Shown piece after piece: positions 15,957 through 25,020 of a stretch of 64,000 nucleotides of DNA (positions are counted from its first letter, which is position 1; every line of letters starts with the position of its first letter). The notes beneath the pieces were generated by a model that was given only the letters and a program-made list of their open reading frames with translations, made no database searches and was not told the DNA's origin. The position numbers and the translations under genes are program-made. Location: NCBI RefSeq assembly GCF_000767055.1, contig NZ_CP006764.1, forward strand, positions 1,426,001 to 1,490,000, in the 5' to 3' direction. This stretch comes from Corynebacterium doosanense CAU 212 = DSM 45436 (GTDB lineage: Bacteria > Actinomycetota > Actinomycetes > Mycobacteriales > Mycobacteriaceae).

Positions 15957-17000
15957 CTACCTTATCACTGTGGGTTGAACATTCAACCGTTCCAGCTCCT
16001 CGCCCAGCACCACGATGTCCTCGATCCGGATCCCCCACCGCCCCGGCACATACACCCCCGGTTCGATGGAAAACGCCATCCCGCGCTCCAGGACCCGCTC
16101 ACTGCCCGCGATGATGAACGGCTCCTCGTGCGTGGACAGCCCGATCCCGTGGCCCGTGCGGTGGGTGAAGTACTCGCCCCATCCGGCATCGCTTATCGAC
16201 GCCCTCGCAGCCCCATCGACCTCACCCGCCGTCACCCCGGGCCGAGCCTTCTCCAGCGCAGCTAGGTAGCCCGCGCGCACCGCCTCGTAGGCACGGCAGA
16301 AATCCTCCGGCGCCTGCGCGCCCGGAACCACGTAGGTGCGGGTGCAGTCCGAGTGATACCCGGAGTTCAACGTGCCGCCGAGATCGACCACCACCGGATC
16401 TCCCGGCTGCAGCACCCGGCCGGAAAAGGAGTGGTGCGGATTCGCGCCGTTCGGCCCGGAACCGACGATGACAAAGTCCACCACGTCGTGCTCAGCGAGG
16501 ATGAGGTGGTGCAGCTCCGCGGCAACGTCGGCCTCGGTGCGTCCGGGCAGCAGCAGGCCCGGGACCTGGGCGTGCACGCGGTCGATCGCCTGTCCCGCGC
16601 GGCGCAGCTCGGCGATCTCCGCGTCCTCCTTGACGTCGAAGAGCCCGGCGGGCAGGTGCGTGAGCGGGGCGTCGATAAGCTCTCCGAAACGCAGCACGTG
16701 GTGGGTAGTCAGGGACGAACCCAGTGCCACCGGGCCCGGGGGCAGGATCTCCACGGCGAGGGCGTGGGCGTCCTGCCCGTCGCGCCAGCCGATGGCGGAG
16801 TCGAAACCCGCGAGGTCGGTCATGGGCGCGACGATGCGGTGGGAGTCCGCCGTGATGACCAGGCAGGTCAGCCGCTCGTGCGAGCCCTCGCCGTGCCCGG
16901 TGAAGTACGCCATCTCGGGGCCGGTGCCGATGATCAGCCCGGCGAGGCCTTGCTGGGTGACCAAACGTTGTGCGCGTTCCATGCGGTGCTGCTCATTCAT
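15957..17000 (-). CDS. M24-family metallopeptidase (Xaa-Pro dipeptidase/aminopeptidase type)
   Basis: The 347-residue protein has an N-terminal creatinase-like domain and a C-terminal pita-bread domain. All five metal ligands are visible: Asp in VVVDLGG, Asp in HSDCTRTY, His in RTGHGIGLS, Glu in SIEPGVY and Glu in IRIEDIVVL. It removes or cleaves N-terminal residues next to proline in the cytoplasm. ATG at 17000 (MNEQHRM) is used; ATG at 16982 is also possible. It is divergent from the trypsin-like gene with a 25-bp gap, so promoters must overlap coding DNA or be very compact. Confidence 0.92.
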   Translation of the reverse strand: MNEQHRMERAQRLVTQQGLAGLIIGTGPEMAYFTGHGEGSHERLTCLVITADSHRIVAPMTDLAGFDSAIGWRDGQDAHALAVEILPPGPVALGSSLTTHHVLRFGELIDAPLTHLPAGLFDVKEDAEIAELRRAGQAIDRVHAQVPGLLLPGRTEADVAAELHHLILAEHDVVDFVIVGSGPNGANPHHSFSGRVLQPGDPVVVDLGGTLNSGYHSDCTRTYVVPGAQAPEDFCRAYEAVRAGYLAALEKARPGVTAGEVDGAARASISDAGWGEYFTHRTGHGIGLSTHEEPFIIAGSERVLERGMAFSIEPGVYVPGRWGIRIEDIVVLGEELERLNVQPTVIR

Positions 17001-17025
17001 GCGGCCCATCGTAGGCTGGGGCACC

Positions 17026-17583
17026 ATGCACCCGGTCCGACTCACCCGCCGCGGCTCCTTCTGTACCGGCACGCTCATCGCCGCCGACCTCACCCCGCGC
17101 GAGCAGCACCGCACCCGGTTCGTGCTCACCTGCGCGCACTTCTTCCGGGAGAGCGACGAGGCACACGTGCGCGGACGGGGATTCACCCGCCGGGTCGTGG
17201 CCGTGCACCGCGTGCCCGGCACGGACATCGCCGTGGCGGAGATGGACCGGCCCGCGCCGCCGACCACCGTCCCGCGGGTCGCCCGGACTCCCCTGCCCCT
17301 GGGCGCGCGTGTCCTCACCGACGCGGCCTCCGGCCTGCGGGAGGGACGGGCACTGCTGCCGCTGCCCTTCGCGCTGTCTCGCGTATCGACGCTCGTGCGC
17401 CCGGCCCACCTCCTGCGCAGCGGTGCGATTAAGGGGGACTCCGGCGCCGCCGTCCTCCACGAGGGCGCGGTCTATGCCACCCAGGCCCTGGTCTTCGACC
17501 CGGGCGGGCGCAACCTCGGGCTGGCGACGGTCGCTCCCGTCGCCCCGTACTGGCACACGCTGCGTTGTCTGCTCAGGCGCTGA
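17026..17583 (+). CDS. small trypsin-like serine protease domain protein
   Basis: The 185-residue product shows a chymotrypsin-fold triad: H38 in VLTCAHFF, D67 in GTDIAVAEM and S139 in GAIKGDSGAAVL. There is no signal peptide, so it appears to stay in the cytoplasm, unusual for the family, unless the start lies elsewhere. Target unknown. It is divergent from the M24 peptidase gene and its 3' end overlaps the convergent helY by 11 bp. Confidence 0.72.
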   Translation: MHPVRLTRRGSFCTGTLIAADLTPREQHRTRFVLTCAHFFRESDEAHVRGRGFTRRVVAVHRVPGTDIAVAEMDRPAPPTTVPRVARTPLPLGARVLTDAASGLREGRALLPLPFALSRVSTLVRPAHLLRSGAIKGDSGAAVLHEGAVYATQALVFDPGGRNLGLATVAPVAPYWHTLRCLLRR

Positions 17584-20215
17584 CCGCGACGACTCCCCTG
17601 CTCACGGCGCCGATTGCGCGCCTGGCGTTCTTGCGGATCGCCTCGGTGTAGCCGGTCTTGGCCACCTGCTCCAGCAGGTCGTTGACCTGCAGGCAGGAGC
17701 GCACGAAGTCACCCGGGGTGAGCTCCGCCCCGGAAGCGGCTGCGGCCTGCAGGCAGTACGCGAGCGGTGCCCCGGCGGCCCACTGGTGGCACGCGGCGGC
17801 GAACTGGCTCTCCGGCTCCCGGGTGACCTTGAGCTGGTGGCGCTGCTCGTCGGAGGCGAGTTCGGACCACACCCGGAACGTCGCGTCCAGCGCGTCGACC
17901 ATGGGGTCGGTGGGCACCTCAACCTCGCCCACCAGGGTGGCCTTGCGGTTCTCGAAGGCGCAGGCGGAGACCACGCCGGCGAGCTCCGCGGGGTCGAGGT
18001 CCTCCCAGATCCCGCGCTTGAGGCACTGGGCCACGAGCAGGTCGGAGCTGCTGTGGATCTGCGCGAGGCGCTCGCCCTCGTCGGTGACCTCGGGTTCGCC
18101 GTCCTGGATCTCCACGTAGTCCATCTCCGTGAGCAGGCCGAGGATGCGCTCGAAGTCGCGGCCGAGAGAGTCCTGGGCGGTGGCCACGCGGCGCCGCTTA
18201 GCCTCCAGACCCGACTTGACCTTGGCATAGTCCTCCGTCAAGCGGACGAGCGTTTCCCGGTCATCGGTGGGCCAGGAGTGCACCGGGTGCGCGTGCACGG
18301 CCTCGCGGAACTCCGGGGAGATCCGCGCGCGTGCCTTGAGGGACTTCGGACGGTCGAAGAAGTGACGCTTGAACTCCGCCTGCACAAAACGGGTGTTCTG
18401 CCGCGGCCGGGTGCGCACGTTCTTGGGCAGGCGCATCCGGCCGACCACGACGGGGGCGACGGACAGGCCGGAGGCGTCGATACGCCCCGACCAGCCCTTC
18501 TCCGTGGTCACCCAGGGGCGGGGGTCCTGGGTTTGGTTCGCCGGGGTCACCACCACGGCCAGGTCCGGGCGCTTGCGGCCCGGCAGCGCGATGACGTCGC
18601 CGAGCTGGAGCTTGCTCAGCACGGCCGTGACCTCGCGGCCGCGCTCGTCGGCGACGCGGCGTTTCGCCTCGCGCTCCTCGTGGGTGAGGCGCTGGCGTAG
18701 GCGCACGTACTCCAGCACGTCGTCGATGTCGCCGGGCACGTTCAGGCGGCGGAAGTCGGCCGTGAGCCGCTCCTGCAGCGAGACCAGTTTCTCCTCGTCG
18801 CGTTCCATGCTGCGCACGTCGCCCACCACGGAGCCGTCGGCCTGGAACTGGGCGAAGGACTTCTCGATCAGCCGGAGCGAGCCCTCCAGGCCGTTCATCT
18901 TCAGCATGTTGATGGCCATGTTGTAACCGGGCGTGAAGGTTGAGATGAGCGGGTAGGTGCGTGTCGACGCCAGCCCGGCCACCGCTCGCGGATCCATCGC
19001 CGGCGCCCACTGGACCACGGCGTTGCCGATGACGTCGATGCCGCGCCGTCCCGCGCGCCCGGTCAGCTGGGTGTACTGGCCCGGGGTGAGATCCACGTGG
19101 GCTTCGCCGTTGAACTTGACCAGCTTCTCCAGGATCACCGTGCGCGCCGGCATGTTGATGCCCAGGGCCAGGGTCTCGGTGGCGAAGACGGCCTTGACTA
19201 AGCCGCGGACGAAAAGCTCCTCCACGATGTGCCGGAAGGCCGGCAGCATGCCGGCGTGGTGGGCGGCGAAACCGCGGCTCAGCGCCGAGCGCCACTGCTT
19301 GAACTTGAGAATCTCCAGGTCCTCCTCGGGGATCCCCTCGACCCCGGCGTCGACGATCTCCCGGATCTCGTTCGCCTCCTCCTGCGTGGTGAGGATGAGC
19401 CGCGAGCGCTGGCACTGCATGAGCGCGCCGTCGCAGCCCGCGCGGGAGAAGATGAAGGTGATTGCCGGCAGCATGTTCTTGCCCTGGAGAATCTCCAGCA
19501 CCTCCGGCCTGCCGAGTGGGCGGTAGCGTTCCTCGGTGTTCTCCAGGCGGTCGATCTGCTGCATGAGCTGGCCGTTGACCCGGGCCGAGCCGGGTTCGAA
19601 GAGCGGGTGGACCTGATGGCTGACCATCATCCACTGATCCAGCGGGACCGGGCGGTGCTCGGAGACAATGACCTCGGTGTCTCCGCGCACCGTGCGCAAC
19701 CATTCACCGAACTCCTCCGAGTTGGACACCGTGGCGGAGAGACCGATGATGCTCACCGAATCGTCGAGGCCGAGGATGACCTCCTCCCACACCGCGCCGC
19801 GTTCGCGGTCGGCCAGGTAGTGGATCTCGTCCATCACCACGTGGGTGAGGCGGTCGAGAGCACTGGACTGCGCGTAGATCATGTTGCGCAGGACCTCGGT
19901 AGTCATGACGACGATCTCCGCCTGGGCGTTGATGGAGAGATCACCCGTGAGCAGGCCGACGGCGTCCGCGCCGTGCGCCTTGACCAGGTCGTGGAACTTC
20001 TGGTTGCTCAGCGCCTTGATCGGCGTGGTGTAGAAACACTTCGTGCCCCGCGACAGCGCGAGGGAAACGGCAAATTCGCCGACGATGGTCTTGCCCGCGC
20101 CGGTGGGTGCGCAGACGAGAACCCCGCGATCCAGTTCGACCACGCGGCAACCCTCGAGCTGGAAGTCATCGAGGGGAAAATTCAGGCGCGCGAGAAATTC
20201 GTCGAGATGTGACAT
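17573..20215 (-). CDS. helY: Ski2/Mtr4-like DEAD/DEAH-box RNA helicase
   Basis: The 880-residue protein matches actinobacterial HelY. Motif I is APTGAGKT (36-43), motif II DEIH (129-132), motif III SAT (160-162), then a late FATETLALGINMPARTV and QLTGRAGRRGID for motifs V and VI, followed by a winged-helix/ratchet region and a C-terminal DSHCT domain. It unwinds structured RNA with ATP, probably in RNA turnover. ATG at 20215 (MSHLDEF) is used. It ends the leftward Pup-Tat gene train, 37 bp after tatC. Confidence 0.93.
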   Translation of the reverse strand: MSHLDEFLARLNFPLDDFQLEGCRVVELDRGVLVCAPTGAGKTIVGEFAVSLALSRGTKCFYTTPIKALSNQKFHDLVKAHGADAVGLLTGDLSINAQAEIVVMTTEVLRNMIYAQSSALDRLTHVVMDEIHYLADRERGAVWEEVILGLDDSVSIIGLSATVSNSEEFGEWLRTVRGDTEVIVSEHRPVPLDQWMMVSHQVHPLFEPGSARVNGQLMQQIDRLENTEERYRPLGRPEVLEILQGKNMLPAITFIFSRAGCDGALMQCQRSRLILTTQEEANEIREIVDAGVEGIPEEDLEILKFKQWRSALSRGFAAHHAGMLPAFRHIVEELFVRGLVKAVFATETLALGINMPARTVILEKLVKFNGEAHVDLTPGQYTQLTGRAGRRGIDVIGNAVVQWAPAMDPRAVAGLASTRTYPLISTFTPGYNMAINMLKMNGLEGSLRLIEKSFAQFQADGSVVGDVRSMERDEEKLVSLQERLTADFRRLNVPGDIDDVLEYVRLRQRLTHEEREAKRRVADERGREVTAVLSKLQLGDVIALPGRKRPDLAVVVTPANQTQDPRPWVTTEKGWSGRIDASGLSVAPVVVGRMRLPKNVRTRPRQNTRFVQAEFKRHFFDRPKSLKARARISPEFREAVHAHPVHSWPTDDRETLVRLTEDYAKVKSGLEAKRRRVATAQDSLGRDFERILGLLTEMDYVEIQDGEPEVTDEGERLAQIHSSSDLLVAQCLKRGIWEDLDPAELAGVVSACAFENRKATLVGEVEVPTDPMVDALDATFRVWSELASDEQRHQLKVTREPESQFAAACHQWAAGAPLAYCLQAAAASGAELTPGDFVRSCLQVNDLLEQVAKTGYTEAIRKNARRAIGAVSRGVVAVSA

Positions 20216-20252
20216 GCCCACCAGGGTACGTGCTGGCCGGGGCGGGCTGCGC

Positions 20253-21251
20253 CTAGAGCACGTCGTCGAAGTAGCTGCCGCTGTTCGGCACGACTGAGGG
20301 GGCGGGCTTGTCCGGAACGGCGGCCGTGGACGAGCTGGCCGGGGCCACGGGCCGCACGGGTTCCGCGGGCATGATCGGGTCGGGGCGGTAGGCCAGCTCG
20401 GAGGCGTCGTCGTCGCCCAGCTCGGCGAACTCCTCGGAGTCGATGCCCCGGCGTTTGTCGTTCCACCGGCAGAACTGCAACGACAGCTCGATGAGCACGC
20501 CCACCGCGATGCCGAGGATGAGCATGGAGAACGGGTCCCCGCCCGGCGAGAGCAACGCGGCGAAGATGAAGGTGGCCACCCAGATGATGCGGCGTTTGCC
20601 CTTCATCTGGTTGTAGCCGAGGAGCCCGACGATGTTGAGCATGGCGATGATCAGGGGTACCTCGAAGCACACACCGAAGATCACCAGGAACGCGAGCAGG
20701 AAGTGGAAGTAGTCGCCACCGGTCAGCGCGGCCGTCTGTGTCTCGTCGCCGATGGTGATGAGGAAACCCAGGCCCACGGCGATGACGTAGTAGGCCAGGA
20801 TCGCGCCGGCGACAAAGAGGGACACGGCGAGGGTGACAAACGTGACCGTCCACCGGCGCTCCTGCTTGTGCAGGCCGGGCGTGATGAAGGCCCAGAGCTG
20901 GTACAGCCACACCGGGGAGGAGATCACCGCGCCCGCGAGCGCGCCGACCTTCAGCCGGAGCATGAACATCTCTGTTGGTCTGGTGGCCAGGAGGCGGCAT
21001 TCGTCGCCGTTGCCCAGGGCCACCCGGTTTTCCGCCGGCAGGGAGCAGTACGGTCCGCGGAGGATCTCGCCGAGTGTCTGCATCCCGGGCGGGGCGGACT
21101 GGTACCAGATGAAACCGACCACGGTGCCGAACACCAGCGCGACGAGCGAGATGATCACGCGGGTGCGCAGTTCCTTGAGGTGCTCGACGAGCTCCATCTC
21201 TCCCGTGGGGGATTTCTGCTTCTTCGGCTTCCTGGTGGGGCGAAGCTTCAT
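20253..21251 (-). CDS. tatC: Sec-independent translocase protein TatC
   Basis: Core receptor of the twin-arginine export machinery for folded proteins. The 332-residue protein starts with a basic tail, then MELVEHLKELRTRVIISLVAL, the conserved SPVWLYQLWAFITPGLHKQERR and FEVPLIIAML, with six transmembrane helices. A C-terminal extension of about 70 residues (acidic, Pro/Ala-rich) goes beyond the usual fold. tatA lies 11 bp upstream. No tatB is present here; actinobacteria encode it elsewhere. Confidence 0.96.
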   Translation of the reverse strand: MKLRPTRKPKKQKSPTGEMELVEHLKELRTRVIISLVALVFGTVVGFIWYQSAPPGMQTLGEILRGPYCSLPAENRVALGNGDECRLLATRPTEMFMLRLKVGALAGAVISSPVWLYQLWAFITPGLHKQERRWTVTFVTLAVSLFVAGAILAYYVIAVGLGFLITIGDETQTAALTGGDYFHFLLAFLVIFGVCFEVPLIIAMLNIVGLLGYNQMKGKRRIIWVATFIFAALLSPGGDPFSMLILGIAVGVLIELSLQFCRWNDKRRGIDSEEFAELGDDDASELAYRPDPIMPAEPVRPVAPASSSTAAVPDKPAPSVVPNSGSYFDDVL

Positions 21252-21262
21252 CGGGGCCGGCT

Positions 21263-21613
21263 CTACTGGTTGTTGTAGGGCTGGTTCAGGTCGCGGCGCG
21301 GTGCCTCCAGCGGGTCAACGTGGCGGAGGCGTTCCTGGGTGGGGTCGGGCCGCTCGATCTCGCGGGGTTTGTTCTCCGGGCGGTCCCAGAAATCCTGCTC
21401 CCCCTGCGCCGGCTGGGCAGTGGCGGCGGTGGCCGCCGTAGCCCCGGGAGCAGCTGCGGCAGCGTCCTCGTTCTTCATCTCCTTGACCTCGGACTTGAAG
21501 ATGCGCGCGGAACGGCCCACGGACCGGGCCAGCTCCGGCAGCTTCCGGGCGCCGAAGAGCACCAGGATGATGAGCAGGATGATGAGGATTTCGGTAGCAC
21601 CGAGGTTAGGCAT
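21263..21613 (-). CDS. tatA: Sec-independent translocase protein TatA
   Basis: Pore-forming component of Tat export. The 116-residue protein has the short N-terminal helix GATEILIILLIILVLFGARKLPELARSVGRS, the amphipathic helix with KSEVKEM, and an Ala-rich, then acidic, tail. It lies 26 bp after pafC and 11 bp before tatC. Confidence 0.95.
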   Translation of the reverse strand: MPNLGATEILIILLIILVLFGARKLPELARSVGRSARIFKSEVKEMKNEDAAAAAPGATAATAATAQPAQGEQDFWDRPENKPREIERPDPTQERLRHVDPLEAPRRDLNQPYNNQ

Positions 21614-21639
21614 GAGAACCTTTCAAAAATGAGCGGGGC

Positions 21640-22578
21640 CTACGAGTTGCGGGCCGTCGACTGATCGTAACCGGCCAGAGCGGAGGTGACGCGCTGCGCG
21701 ACACGCCGGGAGAGATCCTCCGGCTGCACGAGCCTGATCCGGTCGCCGTGTGACAGGCAGAACCTTATCAGCCACTCCTCGGACCCGAAAGGCATCGTGG
21801 CGCTTACCCAGCCGTCTGACCGGGCATTGCCAAGCTTCATCCGGTGATACTCCGAGAGCCAGGCCGCGTCCTCGCGGATGAGGATCTCCGCCTCCCGGGT
21901 GAAGGCGAAGGGATCCTCCGGCAGCTGCCGCAGGTGCGGGTCTGCAGGCTCTTCCAACACCCGGGCGTCGCGGATGCGGTCGATGCGGAAGTTCCGGTGC
22001 CCCGCGCGTTCCGGGTCCCACGCGGCGAGGTAGGAGGCCCCCTCGTGCAGGAACAGGCGCGCTGGATCCACCGTGCGCCGGGACACCTCGTCGCTGCTCG
22101 CGGCCCAGTATTCGAAGCTCAGTCGCCGGGCCCGGGCGAGCGCGTCGTTGACCGCTACCAGGTCGGGGTCCTCCACGTCCGGCTGTGCGTCGAAGATTCC
22201 CGCGGTGCGTTCCGCCATGTGCGCCCGGATCTTCGCCGCCGCGCTGACGGCCGCCTCCTTCTCCACCAGCTGCGATTCCAGGGACTCCAGCACGAGCAGC
22301 AGCGCCCCAGCCTCGGTGGCCGTCAGGCGCAGCGGCGTGGTCATCCCCTGGTCCTCGGTGATGGTCACCGAGGTGCGGTTGGCGTTGAACGTCAGGTCGA
22401 TGAGCTCCTCGGTGTGGGTGCCCACGCCGGAGGTATGCAGGCGCTGCAGGTCAGCGACGATCTGCCGGTGCTCGAGCCCGAGGTCCCTCGCGGCCTCGAA
22501 GAGACTGTGGTCCGGGTGCGCCCGGAAGTACGGGATGAGGTTCAGCGCCCGGACGAGGTCGGACATGCGGTCACTCAT
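21640..22578 (-). CDS. pafC: WYL-domain transcriptional regulator PafC
   Basis: The 312-residue protein has an N-terminal winged HTH (MSDLVRALNLIPYFRAHPDHSLFEAARDLG), a central WYL domain (RRLSFEYWAASSDEVSRRTVDPARLF, then ASYLAAWDPERAGHRNFRIDRI) and a C-terminal WCX region. With PafB it activates the LexA-independent DNA-damage response in mycobacteria. Its ATG overlaps the pafB stop as ATGA. ATG at 22578 is used; ATG at 22566 is possible. Confidence 0.92.
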   Translation of the reverse strand: MSDRMSDLVRALNLIPYFRAHPDHSLFEAARDLGLEHRQIVADLQRLHTSGVGTHTEELIDLTFNANRTSVTITEDQGMTTPLRLTATEAGALLLVLESLESQLVEKEAAVSAAAKIRAHMAERTAGIFDAQPDVEDPDLVAVNDALARARRLSFEYWAASSDEVSRRTVDPARLFLHEGASYLAAWDPERAGHRNFRIDRIRDARVLEEPADPHLRQLPEDPFAFTREAEILIREDAAWLSEYHRMKLGNARSDGWVSATMPFGSEEWLIRFCLSHGDRIRLVQPEDLSRRVAQRVTSALAGYDQSTARNS

Positions 22579-23483
22579 GAGGCGGCCTTTTCCAGCAGCT
22601 CGATCACGCGCCGCCTGATCTCGGCGGGCTTCTCGACGATCACTTCCGGCGCCGCCGCCGCGGCAGCGCGCACCAGCCAGTCGGCGTCGACGTTCGTCAG
22701 GGTGACCCGGCCGTCGACGGGCTCCCCGAATTCCCCGCCCCGACCGTCGGTGACGCTGAGTACGGCGTCGACAAGCTGGCTCCGGGCGCTGAGCGATCCC
22801 CGCACGATGTCCTGGAGGTTGCCCTCGGCCGGGTGCTCGGCGCTCTCCCCGGTGGTGTGCACGTCGCTGAGGCGCACGGCGCGGAAGCTGCGCGGGGCCT
22901 CGCGGTCGAGGTCGTATCCCACCAGGTAGACGCGGCCCGCCTCGGGCACCAGGCCCCAAGGGTCCATGGTGCGTTGCTGCGGCTCGTCGGTGGGGCTGGC
23001 GCGGTAGGTGAAGGAAATGCGGCGTTTCCGGGCGACGGCGGTGAGGATCGTGGACAGGACCGTGGGTTCCAGGCGGGTGGTGTCGTTGTACGGCGTGTAG
23101 GACGCTAGCTGGGGGCCGGAGAGGTCGCGGCGCGCGCCGGCGGCGGCGATCTTGGTCCAGCCGGAGCGGGCGAAGGCGCCGAGCGCGCCCGCCTTGCCCA
23201 GCTCACCCGCCATACCCACGGCGGTGGCCTCGGCCGGGGTGAAGTCGATGGCGGGCAGGTCCCGGGCGTCGGAGGCGACGGCGATCTCGTCGCCCGTGAT
23301 CACCAGCGGCACGCCGATGCTGCGCAGGATGCGCAGGTCACGCTGGAGAGTCTTCTCGGAGACCTTCTGATAGCCGTCGACGTTGCGGCGGATCCACTCG
23401 CGCGAGCGGCCCTTCGGCGCGCCGAGCAGGGCGAAGGTGAGGTTGGTGCGGCGGTAGAGAATGTCCTCGTCCGAGCTATTCAT
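22575..23483 (-). CDS. pafB: WYL-domain transcriptional regulator PafB
   Basis: The 302-residue partner of PafC has an HTH with YRRTNLTFALLGAPKGRSREWIRRNVDGYQ, a DeoR-like RDLRILRSIGVPL, the WYL core RRISFTYRASPTDEPQQRTMDPWGLVPEAGRVYLVGYD and a WCX-type end. PafBC bind as one activator and are thought to sense single-stranded DNA through WYL. Its start overlaps the pafA stop by 8 bp. Confidence 0.93.
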   Translation of the reverse strand: MNSSDEDILYRRTNLTFALLGAPKGRSREWIRRNVDGYQKVSEKTLQRDLRILRSIGVPLVITGDEIAVASDARDLPAIDFTPAEATAVGMAGELGKAGALGAFARSGWTKIAAAGARRDLSGPQLASYTPYNDTTRLEPTVLSTILTAVARKRRISFTYRASPTDEPQQRTMDPWGLVPEAGRVYLVGYDLDREAPRSFRAVRLSDVHTTGESAEHPAEGNLQDIVRGSLSARSQLVDAVLSVTDGRGGEFGEPVDGRVTLTNVDADWLVRAAAAAAPEVIVEKPAEIRRRVIELLEKAAS

Positions 23484-24807
23484 CCCCGGCCTCCAGGGCG
23501 GCGATGAGGGCGTCGACCCGCTCGTCGGCCGCGGCGAAGGGATCGAGCAGCTCCACCCGGTCCGCGCCGTAGCGGAAGTTCACCCAGTCCACGGTAACCT
23601 GTTTGCCCAGCTCCTCCGCGCGGGTGAGCAGCCGGCCGCGCAGCGCGGCGCGGGTGGTCTGCGGGGCGGTGTCCACGGCCGCGCGGATCTCCTCGTCGGT
23701 GCTCACGCGCCGGGCCAGGCCGCGCTTCTCCAGCACGGAGAACAGGCCACGGCCCGGGCGGATGTCGTGGTAGGTGAGATCGATCTGCGCGAGCTTCGCC
23801 TCGGACGCTTTGCCCTCGTAGCGTCGTAGGAGCTTCTGTTTGATCACCCAGTCGATCTCGGTGTCGACGACCGAGAAGTCCTGCGTCTCAACCGCCGTGA
23901 GCTGGCGTTCCCACAGGTCCACCACGTAGTCGAGGTCGGAGTCTTGTTCGCGCTCGGCAAGCCAGCGGCGCGCGGCCTCGCAGAACGCCTTCTGCACGGC
24001 CAGGGCGGAGACCTCTCCCCCGGCCTTGAGCCTCAGCGCGGTGGCGCCGGTGGCGTCGCGGGAGATGTCGCGGACGTGGCTGATGGCGTTGTCCAGCTCG
24101 AAGTCCGGCAGCTCGTAGCCGGCCTCGAGCATCTCCAGGGCCAGCAGCGTAGAACCGACCTTGAGCAGGAAGGTCGTCTCCGACATGTTGGAGTCGCCGA
24201 CGATGACATGCATGCGGCGGAAACGTTCGGAGTCCCCGTGCGGTTCGTCGCGGGTGTTGATGATCGGCCGGGCCCTAGTCGTCGCCGAGGAGATGCCCTC
24301 CCACACCTGGTCGGCGCGCTGGGAGAGCAGGAACTGGCCGTCGCGGTAGAGACCGGCGCCGCAGATGAGCTGGCGGGTGATCATGAAGGGCAGCAGCTGC
24401 TTGCCCAGCGCCTTGAGCACGGTGTCGCGCCCGACGAGGTAGTTCTCGTGGCAGCCGTAGGAGTTGCCCACGGAGTCGACGTTGTTCTTGAACAGGTAGA
24501 CCTGTCCGCCGATGTTGTCGTCGGCGAGCGCCTGCTCGGCCTGGACGGCGAGATCGGTGAGCATGAGGTCGCCGGCGCGCTCGTGGCACAGCAGCTGGTG
24601 CAGCGAGTCGCACTCGCCGGTGGCCACCTCGGGGTGCGCACCGACGTCGAGGTAGAGCCGGGAGGCGTTGCGGGTGAAGATGTTGGTCGAGGAATGCTGG
24701 GCCACGACGGGCCGGAACAGATACCGCGCGGTCTCCTCGGGGCTGAGCTTGCCGGAGATTCCGTACTCGGTCTCCACCCCCATGATCCGGCGGGTGAAGA
24801 CGGTCAC
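23476..24807 (-). CDS. pafA: Pup--protein ligase PafA
   Basis: Attaches the C-terminal glutamate of Pup to substrate lysines using ATP. The 443-residue glutamine-synthetase-like enzyme shows MGVETEYGI, the catalytic-base Asp of [10 protein letters not shown] (D54), [42 protein letters not shown] and the late [18 protein letters not shown] at 24807 overlaps the pup stop as GTGA, so the two are coupled. It is somewhat shorter than C. glutamicum PafA as I recall it. Confidence 0.96.
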   Translation of the reverse strand: MTVFTRRIMGVETEYGISGKLSPEETARYLFRPVVAQHSSTNIFTRNASRLYLDVGAHPEVATGECDSLHQLLCHERAGDLMLTDLAVQAEQALADDNIGGQVYLFKNNVDSVGNSYGCHENYLVGRDTVLKALGKQLLPFMITRQLICGAGLYRDGQFLLSQRADQVWEGISSATTRARPIINTRDEPHGDSERFRRMHVIVGDSNMSETTFLLKVGSTLLALEMLEAGYELPDFELDNAISHVRDISRDATGATALRLKAGGEVSALAVQKAFCEAARRWLAEREQDSDLDYVVDLWERQLTAVETQDFSVVDTEIDWVIKQKLLRRYEGKASEAKLAQIDLTYHDIRPGRGLFSVLEKRGLARRVSTDEEIRAAVDTAPQTTRAALRGRLLTRAEELGKQVTVDWVNFRYGADRVELLDPFAAADERVDALIAALEAGDE

Positions 24808-24980
24808 TGGCCGCCCTTTTGCACGTAGGAGCGGACAAACTCCTCGGCGTTGGTCTCCAGCAGGCCATCGATCTCGTCGAGGAGATCGTCCGCGCCCTGG
24901 ATCTGCACCTGGCCCTGGTCGACGGCGTCCTCCGCGTCGTCTCCGCCGTTGCCTCCGGAATGGATCTGCTGCTGAGCCAT
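24804..24980 (-). CDS. pup: prokaryotic ubiquitin-like protein Pup
   Basis: The 58-residue protein begins [13 protein letters not shown] and ends [10 protein letters not shown]. It is acidic and disordered in the first half; the region [23 protein letters not shown] is the coiled-coil segment that binds the ATPase. The GGQ end means Dop must deamidate it to GGE before ligation. The single lysine sits next to the tail. It lies between dop and pafA and overlaps pafA by 4 bp. Confidence 0.97.
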   Translation of the reverse strand: MAQQQIHSGGNGGDDAEDAVDQGQVQIQGADDLLDEIDGLLETNAEEFVRSYVQKGGQ

Positions 24981-25020
24981 GCGTGTTCTCCTTAACCTTC
25001 GCGAACTTTCTTAGGTAATC

